DNA of 64,000 nt from Mumia flava (GCF_002797495.1 NZ_PGEZ01000002.1:310001-374000), one strand, 5' to 3'; shown: positions 1 through 8,812, counted from the stretch's first letter. Numbers and translations: made by a program. Notes: generated by a model not told the origin, from the sequence alone.

Positions 1-952
1 CGTCGACGTCGGTGAGCCCGACGATCACGCGGCCCTCCGGCGCCGGGAGGGCGAACACGAACCTTCCTCGAGCTCCCGGCACCGGCACCGTCAGCGCCGT
101 GCGCAACCCGCCGAAGACCCGCTGGGGCAGGACGAGGTGGCTCCCCCGGCTCGGTCTCAGCACGATCGTCGGGTCGATCGCTCCGGCCCAGACGCCGGAC
201 GCGTTCACCACGACCCGCGCGTCGAGGTCGATCACGTCGCCGCTCAGCTCGTCGCGCAGCCGTGCTCCGCGGCCCCCGACCTCGACGGCCGAGGTCCGGG
301 TCAGGATCCGTGCGCCGTACGACGCCGCGGTGCGGGCGAGCGCCACGACCAGACGGGCGTCGTCGACCAGCTGGCCGTCGGTGTGCACGAGACCGCCGCG
401 CAGGTCGCCCGTCCGTACGGTCGGCGCCAGGGCGACCACGGCGTCAGGCCCCACCCGCCGGGACCGCGCGAGGCGGCGGCGGCCGGTCCAGGCGGCGAGG
501 CGCAGCCCGTCCCCCGCGAGGGTGCCCGCCCTCAGCAGTGCCGCCTGGCGGGCATCGATCTCGGCGGTCAGCGGGATCGTCTGCGTGAGCGGCCGGATCA
601 GGTGAGGTGCGGTGCGCTCCATCAGGATCCCGCGCTCGACCGCGCTCTCGTGGGCCACCCGGACGTCGCCGGAGGCGAGGTAGCGCAGTCCGCCGTGCAC
701 GAGCTTGGAGGACCATCGGCTCGTCCCCCACGCCAGGTCGTGGCGCTCGGCCAGGACGACCCGGAGCCCGCGGGAGGCGGCGTCGAGCGCCACGCCGGTG
801 CCGGTCACGCCGCCGCCGACGACGATCAGGTCGACGGCCGGGCGCCGACGCAGTGCGTCGAGGTCGGCGGCCCGGCGGGCCGCGGACAGCGACGAGCCGG
901 CTCGGATCCCGGCGGCCCGGCCGTCGGGTCCGTTGCGTCGGTGAGACATCAT
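1..952 (-). CDS. glpD: Glycerol-3-phosphate dehydrogenase, N-terminal part (cut by window edge)
   Basis: FAD-dependent oxidation of sn-glycerol-3-phosphate to dihydroxyacetone phosphate at the membrane. About 317 residues are visible and the reading frame is still open at base 1. The Rossmann FAD motif VVGGGVTGTG lies at residues 45-54 and is followed by the GlpD signature SSKLVHGGLRYL near residue 80. Two in-frame ATGs are adjacent (950-952 and 947-949). I choose the first because a -10-like TACACT ends seven bases before it, which fits a leaderless mRNA. The gene is divergent from the flavoprotein at 1013, with only 60 bases between. A 171-aa reading frame over the same bases (444-959) is a shadow. 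Family assignment is firm; the C-terminal half is outside the window. Confidence 0.93.
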   Translation of the reverse strand, partial: MMSHRRNGPDGRAAGIRAGSSLSAARRAADLDALRRRPAVDLIVVGGGVTGTGVALDAASRGLRVVLAERHDLAWGTSRWSSKLVHGGLRYLASGDVRVAHESAVERGILMERTAPHLIRPLTQTIPLTAEIDARQAALLRAGTLAGDGLRLAAWTGRRRLARSRRVGPDAVVALAPTVRTGDLRGGLVHTDGQLVDDARLVVALARTAASYGARILTRTSAVEVGGRGARLRDELSGDVIDLDARVVVNASGVWAGAIDPTIVLRPSRGSHLVLPQRVFGGLRTALTVPVPGARGRFVFALPAPEGRVIVGLTDVD

Positions 953-965
953 GTGTCACAGTGTA
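953..965 (-). promoter_or_regulatory. Leaderless -10 box for glpD
   Basis: On the minus strand TACACT (bases 965-960) is followed by seven bases and then ATG. This matches the usual actinobacterial leaderless arrangement, so the transcript would start at or beside the start codon. The same short interval must also hold promoter elements for the divergent gene at 1013. Confidence 0.5.
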
Positions 966-1012
966 TCAGCGGGCCGACCGGCCCGTCCTCCCCACGACGA
1001 GCAGCGAGCGCC

Positions 1013-2632
1013 ATGACCGAGTCCGATCTCCCGCCCGTCCCGATGCTGCCCGGACGCTGGGGCGATCCCGCCCGCGCCGCCGAGCTGCCCGAGTCGCTGC
1101 GCGCAGCGCTGGCGGCGTTCGGAGTCTCCGCCCCGGGCGACCCCGTCGCCCTCGACGACGTCGCGCTGCCGGACCCGCTCGACGAGGCGCTCGCCGTACG
1201 GGTGCGCGCGATCGTGGGCGACGAGGGCGTGCGGCTCGACCGGGACGCCCGGCTCGCGCACACCCGCGGCTACTCGACCCCGGACCTGCTGCGGCTGCGC
1301 GCCGGCGACGCGACCCAGGCACCGGACGCCGTCGTGACGCCCTCCGACCACGAGACGGTCGTGGCCCTGCTCGAGCTCTGCGCCTCCGCCCGGATCGCGG
1401 TCGTGCCGTTCGGGGGCGGCACGAGCGTCGTCGGAGGCCTCGCACCGCAGCGCGGCCGGTTCGCCGCCGTGATCGCGCTCGACCTGTCCGCGATCGACCA
1501 TGCCGAGGAGGTCGACGAGGTCGCACGGACGGTCCGCCTCGGTGCGGGCCTCCGGACGGTCGCGGCCGAGGCCCACCTCGCCGCCCGCGGGTGGACCCTC
1601 GGCCACTTCCCCCAGTCCTACGAGGGCGCGACGATCGGCGGTCACGCGGCCACCCGCTCGGCGGGCCAGGCGTCGGCGGGGTACGGACGCTTCGACGAGA
1701 TGGTCGTCGGGCTGCGGCTGGCCACCCCGACCGGCACCCTCGAGGTCGGCACCGCACCCCGGTCGGCTGCCGGGCCCGACCTGCGCCAGCTGGTCCTCGG
1801 GTCCGAGGGTGCGCTCGGCGTGATCACCGAGGTCCGGGTCGTCGTCCGGCCCCGACCCGAGGCCCGGGTGTACGAGGGCTGGCGGTTCGCGAGCTTCGAC
1901 GCCGGGGTGGAGGCGCTGCGGTCGCTGGCCCAGGACGGTCCCCTGCCGACCGTGCTCCGGCTGTCCGACGAGGCGGAGACCGCCGTGAACCTCGCCGACC
2001 CGGCCGGCGCCGGCGGCCCGGCACCGACCGGGGCGCTCGCGATCACCGGGCTCGAGGGCGCCGCGGACGGCGTCGCGCGGACCCGTGAGCAGCTCGAGCG
2101 GCGGATGCGCGACCTCGGTGCGGAGCCGCTCGGCACCGCACCCGGCGAGTCCTGGCGAACCGGCCGCTACCACGCCCCGTACCTGCGCGACGCGCTCCTC
2201 GACGCCGGCGCGATGGTCGAGACGCTCGAGACGGCGACGTTCTGGAGCGACCTGGCCCGACTGCGCCACGCCGTCACCGACACGCTGGTCGCCTCGCTGA
2301 CGGCGCACGACAGCCCGCCGATCGTGCTCTGCCACGTCTCGCACGTCTACCCCAGCGGTGCGTCGCTCTACTTCACGGTCGCGTGCCGGCAGGACGACGA
2401 CCCCGTCGACACCTGGTTCGAGGCGAAGGACGCCGTCGGTCAGGCGATCCGGGCCGTCGGAGCCACGATCACCCACCACCACGGAGTCGGGACCGACCAC
2501 ACCGCGCCGTACGCCGCGGAGATCGGGCCGCTGGGCACCCGGATCCTCGCTGCGGTGAAGGACGAGGTCGACCCCGAGGGGGTGCTCAACCCGGGCGTGC
2601 TGATCCAGGCCCGCGGCGGGCACTCCGGGTAG
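1013..2632 (+). CDS. FAD-binding oxidase, alkyldihydroxyacetonephosphate synthase-like
   Basis: A 539-residue flavoprotein of the PCMH/VAO type, closest in layout to alkyl-DHAP synthase, which swaps the acyl chain of acyl-DHAP for a fatty alcohol. A FAD-binding domain spans about residues 100-285 (PFGGGTSVVGG, then SYEGATIGGHAATRSAG), and the C-terminal domain carries HHHGVGTDHTAPY near residue 486 and ends in the family motif DPEGVLNPGVLI. The reading frame is open far upstream, but bases before 1013 code for the divergent glpD; ATG at 1013 matches the family N-terminus. Being next to glpD, which makes DHAP, fits an ether-lipid-related role, but many bacterial homologues act on other 2-hydroxy acids, so the substrate is open. 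Confidence 0.8.
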   Translation: MTESDLPPVPMLPGRWGDPARAAELPESLRAALAAFGVSAPGDPVALDDVALPDPLDEALAVRVRAIVGDEGVRLDRDARLAHTRGYSTPDLLRLRAGDATQAPDAVVTPSDHETVVALLELCASARIAVVPFGGGTSVVGGLAPQRGRFAAVIALDLSAIDHAEEVDEVARTVRLGAGLRTVAAEAHLAARGWTLGHFPQSYEGATIGGHAATRSAGQASAGYGRFDEMVVGLRLATPTGTLEVGTAPRSAAGPDLRQLVLGSEGALGVITEVRVVVRPRPEARVYEGWRFASFDAGVEALRSLAQDGPLPTVLRLSDEAETAVNLADPAGAGGPAPTGALAITGLEGAADGVARTREQLERRMRDLGAEPLGTAPGESWRTGRYHAPYLRDALLDAGAMVETLETATFWSDLARLRHAVTDTLVASLTAHDSPPIVLCHVSHVYPSGASLYFTVACRQDDDPVDTWFEAKDAVGQAIRAVGATITHHHGVGTDHTAPYAAEIGPLGTRILAAVKDEVDPEGVLNPGVLIQARGGHSG

Positions 2633-2641
2633 GGTCGCCGG
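2630..2641 (+). promoter_or_regulatory. Leaderless -10 box TAGGGT
   Basis: TAGGGT at 2630-2635 is followed by six bases and the GTG start at 2642. The first three bases are the stop codon of the preceding gene. This supports the GTG start and independent transcription of the short gene behind it. Confidence 0.45.
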
Positions 2642-3355
2642 GTGACCGACCCTGCTCGCCCCGCCATCGCACGGGTTCTCCTCGTCGCGGCACTCGCCGT
2701 CGTCGCGGGGCTGCTCGCGCCGACCCCGGCGAGCGCCGCCGTCGCGGAGGTCCGCAGCCGCTCCGGCGTGCTGTACGACGACTGCTTCGCGCACCCGTTC
2801 CGCTACGACGTCGACCGGGCCGCACCGTGGACGCTGCGCGTCCGGCTCGCCGACCGGCGCGGCCGCGTGGTCGACACCGTGCGGATCACCGCAGCCGACG
2901 GCGCGTCGGGTCGTGGGGCTTTCGAGGTCTGCGCCCGGCGGACGGTCGCCGGCCGGTTCACGGTGCGCCCGACGCTGGTGACGCCCGCGGGCGAGCGGCG
3001 GCTGGCGACGACCCGCGTGCGGCTCCGCAAGCCGAGGACGTGGACCCGGCTGCGCGCGTCCGACGCGCGGGTGCGGCGCGGGCAGCGGGTCCGGCTGAGT
3101 GCGGTCGTGCGCGAGGAGCGGGCCCTCGGCCGGTTCCCGAGCGCGCGGGTCCGGGTCCGGTTCCAGGCACGCTCCCAGGGACGGTGGCGGCGGATCGGCA
3201 GCGTGCGGCGGACCCGCGCCGACGGGCGGGCGACCGTACGGCTGAGGCTGCGCCGTGCAGGACGGACGGTCGTCCGGGCGAAGGCCCTGCCCACGCCACG
3301 GCGCGCCGGCTCGGCCTGGTCGAGGACCACCGTCCGCGTGCGTCCGCGGCGCTGA
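2642..3355 (+). CDS. Secreted Arg-rich protein of unknown function
   Basis: A 237-residue protein with a clear Sec signal peptide: a hydrophobic stretch at residues 10-25 and an ASA-A cleavage site near residue 32. The mature part is beta-rich and very rich in arginine, with two similar segments (WTLRVRLADRRGR near 60 and VRLSAVVREERALGRF near 145). This resembles the repeated immunoglobulin-like beta-sandwich modules of exported actinobacterial proteins. There are no catalytic motifs or membrane anchor. The GTG start sits six bases after a -10-like TAGGGT. It converges on the BCCT transporter with 24 bases between stops. I cannot assign a function. Confidence 0.7.
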   Translation: MTDPARPAIARVLLVAALAVVAGLLAPTPASAAVAEVRSRSGVLYDDCFAHPFRYDVDRAAPWTLRVRLADRRGRVVDTVRITAADGASGRGAFEVCARRTVAGRFTVRPTLVTPAGERRLATTRVRLRKPRTWTRLRASDARVRRGQRVRLSAVVREERALGRFPSARVRVRFQARSQGRWRRIGSVRRTRADGRATVRLRLRRAGRTVVRAKALPTPRRAGSAWSRTTVRVRPRR

Positions 3356-3379
3356 CGAAGCGGACCGAGCGGGCCGCGC

Positions 3380-5236
3380 TCAGCCCGGCCCGTCGCGGTC
3401 GCCGGGGTCGGCGTCGGGTTCGGGGTCGGGCGCGGCCGGCGACGGGCCCTGCCGGGCGCTCGGCTCCGGGTCCTGCGGACCGCGGGTGACCGGTGTCGTC
3501 GCGATCACGAAGTCCGGCCCGTGCTCGTCGATCCCGGTCGAGACCGCCTCGCGCACGAGCTCGTAGGCGATGTCGCGGCGCACCGACAGCCGGTCCGTGC
3601 GGAGGTCCTTCGCGAGCGCGATCGTCAGCAGCAGCATGACGACCGCGAACGGCAAGGACGTCACGACCGTGACGCTCTGCAGGCCGTTCAAGGCGTCGGC
3701 CCCGCCGAGCACGAGCATGATCGCCGCCACGGCGCCCGTCGCGACGCCCCAGAAGACCACGATGCTGCGGCCCGGCTCGACGGCGCCGTGCTGCGAGAGG
3801 CTGCCCATCACGATCGACGCCGCGTCGGCGCCGGAGACGAAGAAGATCGCGACCAGCAGCATCACGAGGACGGCGGTCACCGACTCGAGCGGGTACTGCT
3901 CGAGCAGCCGGAACAGCGCGAAGTCGCTGTCGACCGCGCCGTCGGCGTCGGTCAGTCCGCCACTCGTGCGTTCCGCGTCGATCCCCGCGGTGCCGAAGAT
4001 GGCGAACCACACCAGACTCACCAGGCACGGGACCAGCAGCACACCGGTCACGAACTCACGGATCGTCCGACCACGGCTGATCCGCGCGATGAACAGGCCC
4101 ACGAACGGCGTCCACGAGATCCACCAGGCCCAGTAGAAGATCGTCCACTGCGACAGCCACGTCTGCATCTCCGCTCCCCCGGAGACATCCGTCCGCGACG
4201 CCATCGCGGTGTAGTCGGTGAGGTAGTCGCCGAGCGCGGTCGGGAGCATGTTCAGGATGAACAGGGTGGGTCCGGCCACGAAGACGAACACCGCCAGAGC
4301 GACCGCGAGCCACATGTTCACGTTCGCCAGCGCCTGGACGCCCCGCGCGAGCCCGGACACGGCCGACGCGATGAAGCAGATCGTGAGCACGGTGATGATC
4401 GCGACCAGCAGATCCGTCCCCACGTTGTCGGCCCAGCCGAGGAACTCCAGCCCGGACCCGATCTGCAGGGCGCCGAGACCGAGGGAGACCGCGGACCCGA
4501 ACAGCGTCGCGAAGATCGCGAGCACGTCGATGAGCTTGCCCACCGGTCCGTCAGCCCGCGGTCCGATCAGCGGACGGAAGACCGACGAGATCAGCTGCGA
4601 CCGTCCGCGTCGGAAGGTGCTGTAGGCGATCGCGACCCCGACCACGGCGTACATCGCCCACGGCTGCAGCGCCCAGTGGAACATGGTCGTCGCCATCGCC
4701 GTCTGCACCGCGTCGATCGTCTCGGGGTCACTGGTCCCCGGGGGCGGCGCCACGTAGTGCGACAGCGGCTCGGCGACCCCCCAGAACATCAGACCGATGC
4801 CCATCCCCGCGCTGAACATCATCGCGATCCACGAGGTCGTCCGGAACTCCGGCTCCTCGTCGTCGTCACCGAGCGGGATCCGCCCGTAGCGCGACGCCGC
4901 GAGCCAGATCACGAACACCACGAAGTAGCTCGCCGCGACGACGTACAGCCATCCGGTCCGGCCGATCACCCAGCTCTGCGCCTCGTCGGCGACCGTGGTG
5001 AGCGAGTCGGTGGCTGCGATGCCCCACACCACGAACCCGACCGACAGCACGGCGGTGATGCCGAACACGACCCGGTCGACGGGCCGCTCCTGACCCGTGC
5101 CCGGCCTGCGGGTCCGGCGCGGGGTCAGGGCGTACTCCGACCACGACGTGAGCCTCGGCCGGACGCGGTGCTTCCCGGCCCCTCCCCCGGGCGCGCCGGC
5201 GGTCGACCGGGCCGCTTCGTCACCGTCGCTCGTCAC
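3380..5236 (-). CDS. BCCT-family betaine/choline/carnitine transporter
   Basis: A 618-residue secondary transporter for quaternary ammonium compounds, typically sodium- or proton-coupled and used for osmoprotection. It shows twelve hydrophobic segments between about residues 45 and 540, and the family hallmark around residue 370, WAWWISWTPFVG followed by FIARISRGRTIREF. The N-terminal 45 residues and C-terminal tail (Pro/Asp-rich, about 60 residues) are hydrophilic; in BetP-type members such tails sense osmotic stress, so a regulatory tail is possible. Start is GTG at 5236; no strong ribosome site is seen. It is divergent from the cspA leader. The substrate within the family cannot be told from sequence. 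Confidence 0.92.
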   Translation of the reverse strand: MTSDGDEAARSTAGAPGGGAGKHRVRPRLTSWSEYALTPRRTRRPGTGQERPVDRVVFGITAVLSVGFVVWGIAATDSLTTVADEAQSWVIGRTGWLYVVAASYFVVFVIWLAASRYGRIPLGDDDEEPEFRTTSWIAMMFSAGMGIGLMFWGVAEPLSHYVAPPPGTSDPETIDAVQTAMATTMFHWALQPWAMYAVVGVAIAYSTFRRGRSQLISSVFRPLIGPRADGPVGKLIDVLAIFATLFGSAVSLGLGALQIGSGLEFLGWADNVGTDLLVAIITVLTICFIASAVSGLARGVQALANVNMWLAVALAVFVFVAGPTLFILNMLPTALGDYLTDYTAMASRTDVSGGAEMQTWLSQWTIFYWAWWISWTPFVGLFIARISRGRTIREFVTGVLLVPCLVSLVWFAIFGTAGIDAERTSGGLTDADGAVDSDFALFRLLEQYPLESVTAVLVMLLVAIFFVSGADAASIVMGSLSQHGAVEPGRSIVVFWGVATGAVAAIMLVLGGADALNGLQSVTVVTSLPFAVVMLLLTIALAKDLRTDRLSVRRDIAYELVREAVSTGIDEHGPDFVIATTPVTRGPQDPEPSARQGPSPAAPDPEPDADPGDRDGPG

Positions 5237-5319
5237 GGCAACCAGCGTCGTGCCAACCGGGCCCGTCCGCCACCCGGGAACCGGCGCGTCGCACGCTCAC
5301 GATCCGGACCCTGACCTGC

Positions 5320-5495
5320 TAGTGTTCATCACGTTGTTGTTCGGTACAGCGCAGGTCTGAGGTCTCGCGTCAACGGCTACGACCGTTGGCGCGTTCGTCT
5401 TATCTGAGCCGTTCGCACCACGTGAGAGCCACGCGGTGGAGCAGCATCACGGGGCCGGCAACGGCCGGTCCTGCAGTTCAACGAAAGAGCAAGAA
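5320..5495 (+). promoter_or_regulatory. Promoter and long leader of the cold-shock gene
   Basis: A -10-like TAGTGT lies at 5320-5325, which would give an untranslated leader of about 165 bases before the ATG at 5496. Long leaders are typical of cspA genes, where RNA structure controls translation by temperature. A hairpin is visible at 5367-5392, with arms GCGTCAACGG and CCGTTGGCGC and a six-base loop. The leader is A/T-richer than its surroundings and ends in a purine-rich ribosome site (GAAAGAGCAAGAA). The promoter call is weak; the leader itself is clear from the absence of any other gene. Confidence 0.55.
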
Positions 5496-5699
5496 ATGTC
5501 GCAAGGCACCGTGAAGTGGTTCAACGACGAGAAGGGGTACGGCTTCATCGCCCAGGACGGTGGCGGTGACGACGTGTTCGTCCACTACACCGCGATCTCC
5601 GGTAATGGCTTCCGCACGCTGGCCGAGAACCAGCGCGTCGAGTTCGATGTCACCCAGGGTCAGAAGGGTCCGCAGGCGGAGAACGTCCGCGCGATCTGA
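5496..5699 (+). CDS. cspA: Cold-shock protein, single CSD domain
   Basis: A 67-residue nucleic-acid chaperone made of one OB-fold cold-shock domain. RNP1 (KGYGFI) is at residues 13-18 and RNP2 (VFVHY) at 27-31; the N-terminus [16 protein letters not shown] is typical of actinobacterial CspA. The reading frame is open back to 5436, but ATG 5496 gives the standard family start. Length is normal (65-70 residues). It is monocistronic, with a long leader ahead and a strong terminator 20 bases behind. It may be cold-induced or constitutive; the leader suggests RNA-level control. Confidence 0.97.
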   Translation: MSQGTVKWFNDEKGYGFIAQDGGGDDVFVHYTAISGNGFRTLAENQRVEFDVTQGQKGPQAENVRAI

Positions 5700-5719
5700 C
5701 GCCGCTCGTCCGAGACGGC

Positions 5720-5757
5720 ACGAGGCCCCGATCCGCTCAGCGGATCGGGGCCTCGTC
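5720..5757 (+). terminator. Strong hairpin terminator after cspA
   Basis: A near-perfect inverted repeat: GAGGCCCCGATCCG (5722-5735), loop CTCAG, CGGATCGGGGCCTC (5741-5754), with flanks that extend the pairing. There is no long U-tract, as is common in high-GC actinomycetes. The remaining bases of the 5700-6010 interval hold no gene that I can support, only the promoter for the regulator that follows. Confidence 0.85.
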
Positions 5758-5971
5758 GTGTCCTGGCGGGTTCGCACGCCGTCCTCCAGTCTCCGTTCCC
5801 CCGCAACGGAGACCGAAGGACGGCCGCGATCGGGTCAGGGACCCGCCCGGCGGTCGAGTTGCCCCGCCGCCGGTACCCAGGTAACTCCCCAGGCAACCGC
5901 TGCGACCAGGGTTGCAAGGGGTTGCAGCGACACGAGCGCGCCAAGGGGTGCCATCGACGGCCCCGCGACGC

Positions 5972-6010
5972 TATGGTGGGTCGCGCCCAGGAAGCGCTGG
6001 GAGGATCTTG
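5972..6010 (+). promoter_or_regulatory. Putative -10 and ribosome site of the GAF regulator
   Basis: TATGGT at 5972-5977 is a fair -10 box, and GGGAGGA at 6000 lies six bases before ATG 6011. These decide the start in favour of 6011 over an upstream in-frame codon at 5912. Direct GGGGTTGCA/GGGTTGCA words at 5912-5926 lie upstream and may bind a regulator; that is a guess. Confidence 0.45.
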
Positions 6011-7333
6011 ATGGCACCCCTCGACACCACGATCGGTCCCGCGACCGGACTCGACGACGTCCGTCGCATGCACCGCGTCCGCGCGAGCGTGCTCGCAGGT
6101 CGTCGGCCCGAGGCGGCGCCGCGGCCGCTGGTCCAGGCCTCGTGGCGACGGATGCGTTCGCTCGGGGTCTCAGCCGACGGGACGGCCGCGAACGACCCGC
6201 TCGACGCCTACCAGCTCGAGGACGCCCGACACACCAGCGCGCTCGGCCCGATGCTCGACCGGCTCAGGACCCATCTGCGCGGCGCCCTCGAGGACGCGAA
6301 CATGCTCATGGTCGTCGCCGACACCGAGGACCGTGTGCTGTGGCGCGACGGGCCGTCGGTCGTGAAGCGTCAGGCCGACGCGCTGGGGTTCGTCCCGGGT
6401 TCGTCGTGGTCGGAGGCCACGGTCGGGACCAACGCGATCGGCACCTGCTCCGTCGAGCAGACACCGGTGCACATCCACGCGGCGGAGCACTTCGCCGAGA
6501 CCCACACGGTCTGGACCTGCAACGCCGCACCCCTGACCGACCCGGTCACCGGTCAGCACCTCGGGGTCGTGAACATCAGCGCCCGCTCACCCATCCCCAA
6601 CCCGCTCGCGCTCACCCAGGTCGCGCTCGCCGCCTCCCTCGCCGAGAACGAGCTGCGGGTCGCCCATCACGAGCGCATGCACCGGCTGCGCAATCTCGCC
6701 GCCCCCCTGCTCGCGCGCGTCGACGGCCCCGCGCTCGCCGTCACGCAGGACGGCGTCTGCGCCGCCGTGTCGTCGATGGCCGAGCCCGGCCGGATCGAGC
6801 TTCCGAAGGACATGACGCCGGGAGAGCTGCTGCTTCCCAACCTCGGACACGCGATCGCCGAGGCGCTGCCGGGTGGCTGGCTGCTGCGACTCGACGACAC
6901 CGGCACCGAGGACACCGCCCCGACCGCGCTGCACCTCGACCTGAGCGTGCACCCCGCGACCGTGGAGGTCGCGGGCCCGTCGTCGTCGTGGAAGCAGGTG
7001 CTGAGCCCGCGGCACGCCGAGATCATCGTGGCGCTGGTGCGTCACCCGGAGGGTCGCACCGCCTCGGCCCTCGCCGACGACCTGTTCGCCGACGCTGCGC
7101 GCACCGTCACCGTCCGGGCGGAGATGTCGCGTCTGCGGCGTACCCTCGGGCCGGTGCTCGCCACCATGCCGTACCGCTTCGCCGACCACGTGTCCGTCCG
7201 GCTGACGCTGCCCGACGACCCGAGCGCCCTGCTCCCGGTCTCGAGCGCCCCAGCGGTCGCAGCACTCCGCACCGACCTGGCCGGCGGTGACGCACCTGCC
7301 GCCGCCCCCGGCGGGCGCCACCGCGCGTACTGA
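6011..7333 (+). CDS. GAF-domain transcriptional regulator with C-terminal winged helix
   Basis: A 440-residue regulator. The N-terminus (SWRRMRSLGV near residue 40) and the GAF sensor domain (about 75-205, with WRDG, GSSWSEATVGTNAIGT and EHFAETHTVWTCNAAP) match the sensor half of AcoR-type activators. Instead of the sigma-54 ATPase module, the C-terminal third (about 320-420) has a helix-turn-helix with the phrase VTVRAEMSRLRRTLG, as in the actinobacterial GAF-HTH family often found beside dehydrogenase genes. The ligand is unknown. It converges on the PLP decarboxylase, and both stop codons lie in a 19-bp tandem repeat. It might act on the decarboxylase/transporter pair or elsewhere. Confidence 0.82.
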   Translation: MAPLDTTIGPATGLDDVRRMHRVRASVLAGRRPEAAPRPLVQASWRRMRSLGVSADGTAANDPLDAYQLEDARHTSALGPMLDRLRTHLRGALEDANMLMVVADTEDRVLWRDGPSVVKRQADALGFVPGSSWSEATVGTNAIGTCSVEQTPVHIHAAEHFAETHTVWTCNAAPLTDPVTGQHLGVVNISARSPIPNPLALTQVALAASLAENELRVAHHERMHRLRNLAAPLLARVDGPALAVTQDGVCAAVSSMAEPGRIELPKDMTPGELLLPNLGHAIAEALPGGWLLRLDDTGTEDTAPTALHLDLSVHPATVEVAGPSSSWKQVLSPRHAEIIVALVRHPEGRTASALADDLFADAARTVTVRAEMSRLRRTLGPVLATMPYRFADHVSVRLTLPDDPSALLPVSSAPAVAALRTDLAGGDAPAAAPGGRHRAY

Positions 7334-7386
7334 CCGGTTCGGCTCAGCCTGACCGGCTCGGGTCAGCCTGACCGGCTCGGCTCAGC
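7330..7386. repeat. Three tandem copies of a 19-bp hairpin-forming unit between convergent genes
   Basis: CTGACCGGTTCGGCTCAGC, CTGACCGGCTCGGGTCAGC and CTGACCGGCTCGGCTCAGC stand head to tail. The stop codon of the GAF regulator is in the first copy and that of the decarboxylase in the third. The middle copy folds into CTGACC-GGCTCG-GGTCAG, so the array could act as a bidirectional terminator. Confidence 0.85.
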
Positions 7387-8812
7387 GCGTCAGCCGGTCC
7401 AGGAAGGCGACCAGCAGCGCCTCGCGCAGCCGCGGCGGGGCCACGTCGAGCAGAGCGTTCACCGCGGCCATCCGGTCGGGCAGCGCGAGCACGCCGGACT
7501 CGCCCCCGCTCAGACCGGCGAGCTGGAGAAGCCCGTCGAACGCGTCGTCGTCGAGCGTGGCGACGTCGATCGCCCGCGCGGCAGCGGCGAGCTGCTCGTC
7601 GACGACCACCGGACCCTGGGCGACCGCCTCGCTGACGGCGTCGGTCAGATCGGTCAGGAAGTCGCCGACCTGATCGGCGGTCGCGGCCGAGATCGTGAGG
7701 TGCAGGGTCGCCGGCAGGTCGCCGTAGGCCATCTGGGGCTGGACGAACCATCCGCGCTCGAGCATCGCGTCCGACAGCGTGAACACGTCGCAGGACTCGT
7801 CGGTGGTCACGGCGAGCAGCGTCGAGTCGGGCGGCGCCGCCAGGTCGAGGTGCTCGATCGCCGCGACGCCCTCGGCGAGGCGCAGCGTCCCGTCGTGGGC
7901 GTGCCGGGCGAGCCGGTCGTAGCCGTCGTCGCCCAGGAACGACACCACCGCCCACGCCGCCGCCAGCGGGCCGCCGGACCGGGTGGACTGGAGCGTGGCG
8001 TTCAACATCGTGTAGCCGGGCCAGTCGGCGCTCGCGAAGAACATCGGCCGCCGCAGTCCGGCGTCTCGGTGCAGCAGCAGCGAGACGCCCTTCGGTGTGT
8101 ACGCGTACTTGTGCAGGTCGGCGCTGATGCTCGTGACGCCGTCGACGGCGAAGTCCCACGGCACCGCGACCCGGCCGGCGCGCTCCAGCCACGGCAGGAC
8201 CCAGCCGCCGATGCAGGCGTCGACGTGGAACCGGATCCCCCGCGCGGCGGCCAGCCCGGCCAGCTCGGCGATCGGGTCGATCACGCCGTGCGCGTACGAC
8301 GGCGCCGACGCGGCGACGAGGACGACCCGTCCTGCGTGCTGCTCGATCGCCGCGTCCGTGGCGCCCACGTCGGCCCGCTTGGTCACCGGGTCGACCGGGA
8401 CGGACACGCGCGCGACGCCGAAGTAGTGCGCCGCCTTGTGGAAGGCCGCGTGGATGCTGCTCGGCACCACCATCACGGGGTCGGGCACGTCCGGGTGCGC
8501 GTCGCGCGCGGCCTGGACCGCCAGCAGGATCGACTCCGTCCCCCCGGAGGTCACCGTGCCGACCGCGCCGTCGGGCGCGTGGAACAGCGGACGCGCGAAC
8601 GCCACCAGGTCGCGCTCCATCGCGAGCAGGCTCGGGAAGGCCGTGGGGTCGAGCCCGTTCGTCGCGCCGTACGCGGCGAGCGCCTCGCGCCCGAGCTCGT
8701 CGGCCTCGGCGATCCCCGAGTCGTAGACGTACGCGAGGGTGCGGCCGCCGTGCGTCGGCAGGTCGCGCTCGCGCAGGGTGGCGAGTCGCTCGCGGACCTC
8801 GTCGGCGTTCAT
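7382..8812 (-). CDS. PLP-dependent group II decarboxylase / sphingosine-phosphate-lyase-like protein
   Basis: A 476-residue fold-type I PLP enzyme. The cofactor-binding features are visible: SGGTES near residue 92, the aspartate in HVDACIGGW near 195, and the Schiff-base lysine in SADLHKYAYTPKG near 235. The first 360 residues match the family that spans sphingosine-1-phosphate lyases and aromatic or glutamate decarboxylases; the last 110 residues form an extra helical tail. ATG 8812 overlaps the stop of the upstream transporter by four bases (same operon, transporter first). It probably decarboxylates an amino acid or cleaves a phosphorylated amino alcohol imported or exported by its partner. 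The exact substrate cannot be read from the sequence. Confidence 0.82.
   Translation of the reverse strand: MNADEVRERLATLRERDLPTHGGRTLAYVYDSGIAEADELGREALAAYGATNGLDPTAFPSLLAMERDLVAFARPLFHAPDGAVGTVTSGGTESILLAVQAARDAHPDVPDPVMVVPSSIHAAFHKAAHYFGVARVSVPVDPVTKRADVGATDAAIEQHAGRVVLVAASAPSYAHGVIDPIAELAGLAAARGIRFHVDACIGGWVLPWLERAGRVAVPWDFAVDGVTSISADLHKYAYTPKGVSLLLHRDAGLRRPMFFASADWPGYTMLNATLQSTRSGGPLAAAWAVVSFLGDDGYDRLARHAHDGTLRLAEGVAAIEHLDLAAPPDSTLLAVTTDESCDVFTLSDAMLERGWFVQPQMAYGDLPATLHLTISAATADQVGDFLTDLTDAVSEAVAQGPVVVDEQLAAAARAIDVATLDDDAFDGLLQLAGLSGGESGVLALPDRMAAVNALLDVAPPRLREALLVAFLDRLTR

Noticed and set aside
956-2794. 612-residue frame on the minus strand over the flavoprotein gene
   Set aside because: It is a mirror of a well-supported FAD-binding oxidase; the translated sequence is repetitive and Arg/Gly/Asp-rich, with no motifs.
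3521-5314. 597-residue frame on the plus strand over the BCCT gene
   Set aside because: Antisense to clear membrane helices; the sequence is His/Arg/Asp-rich as expected from the reverse of hydrophobic codons.
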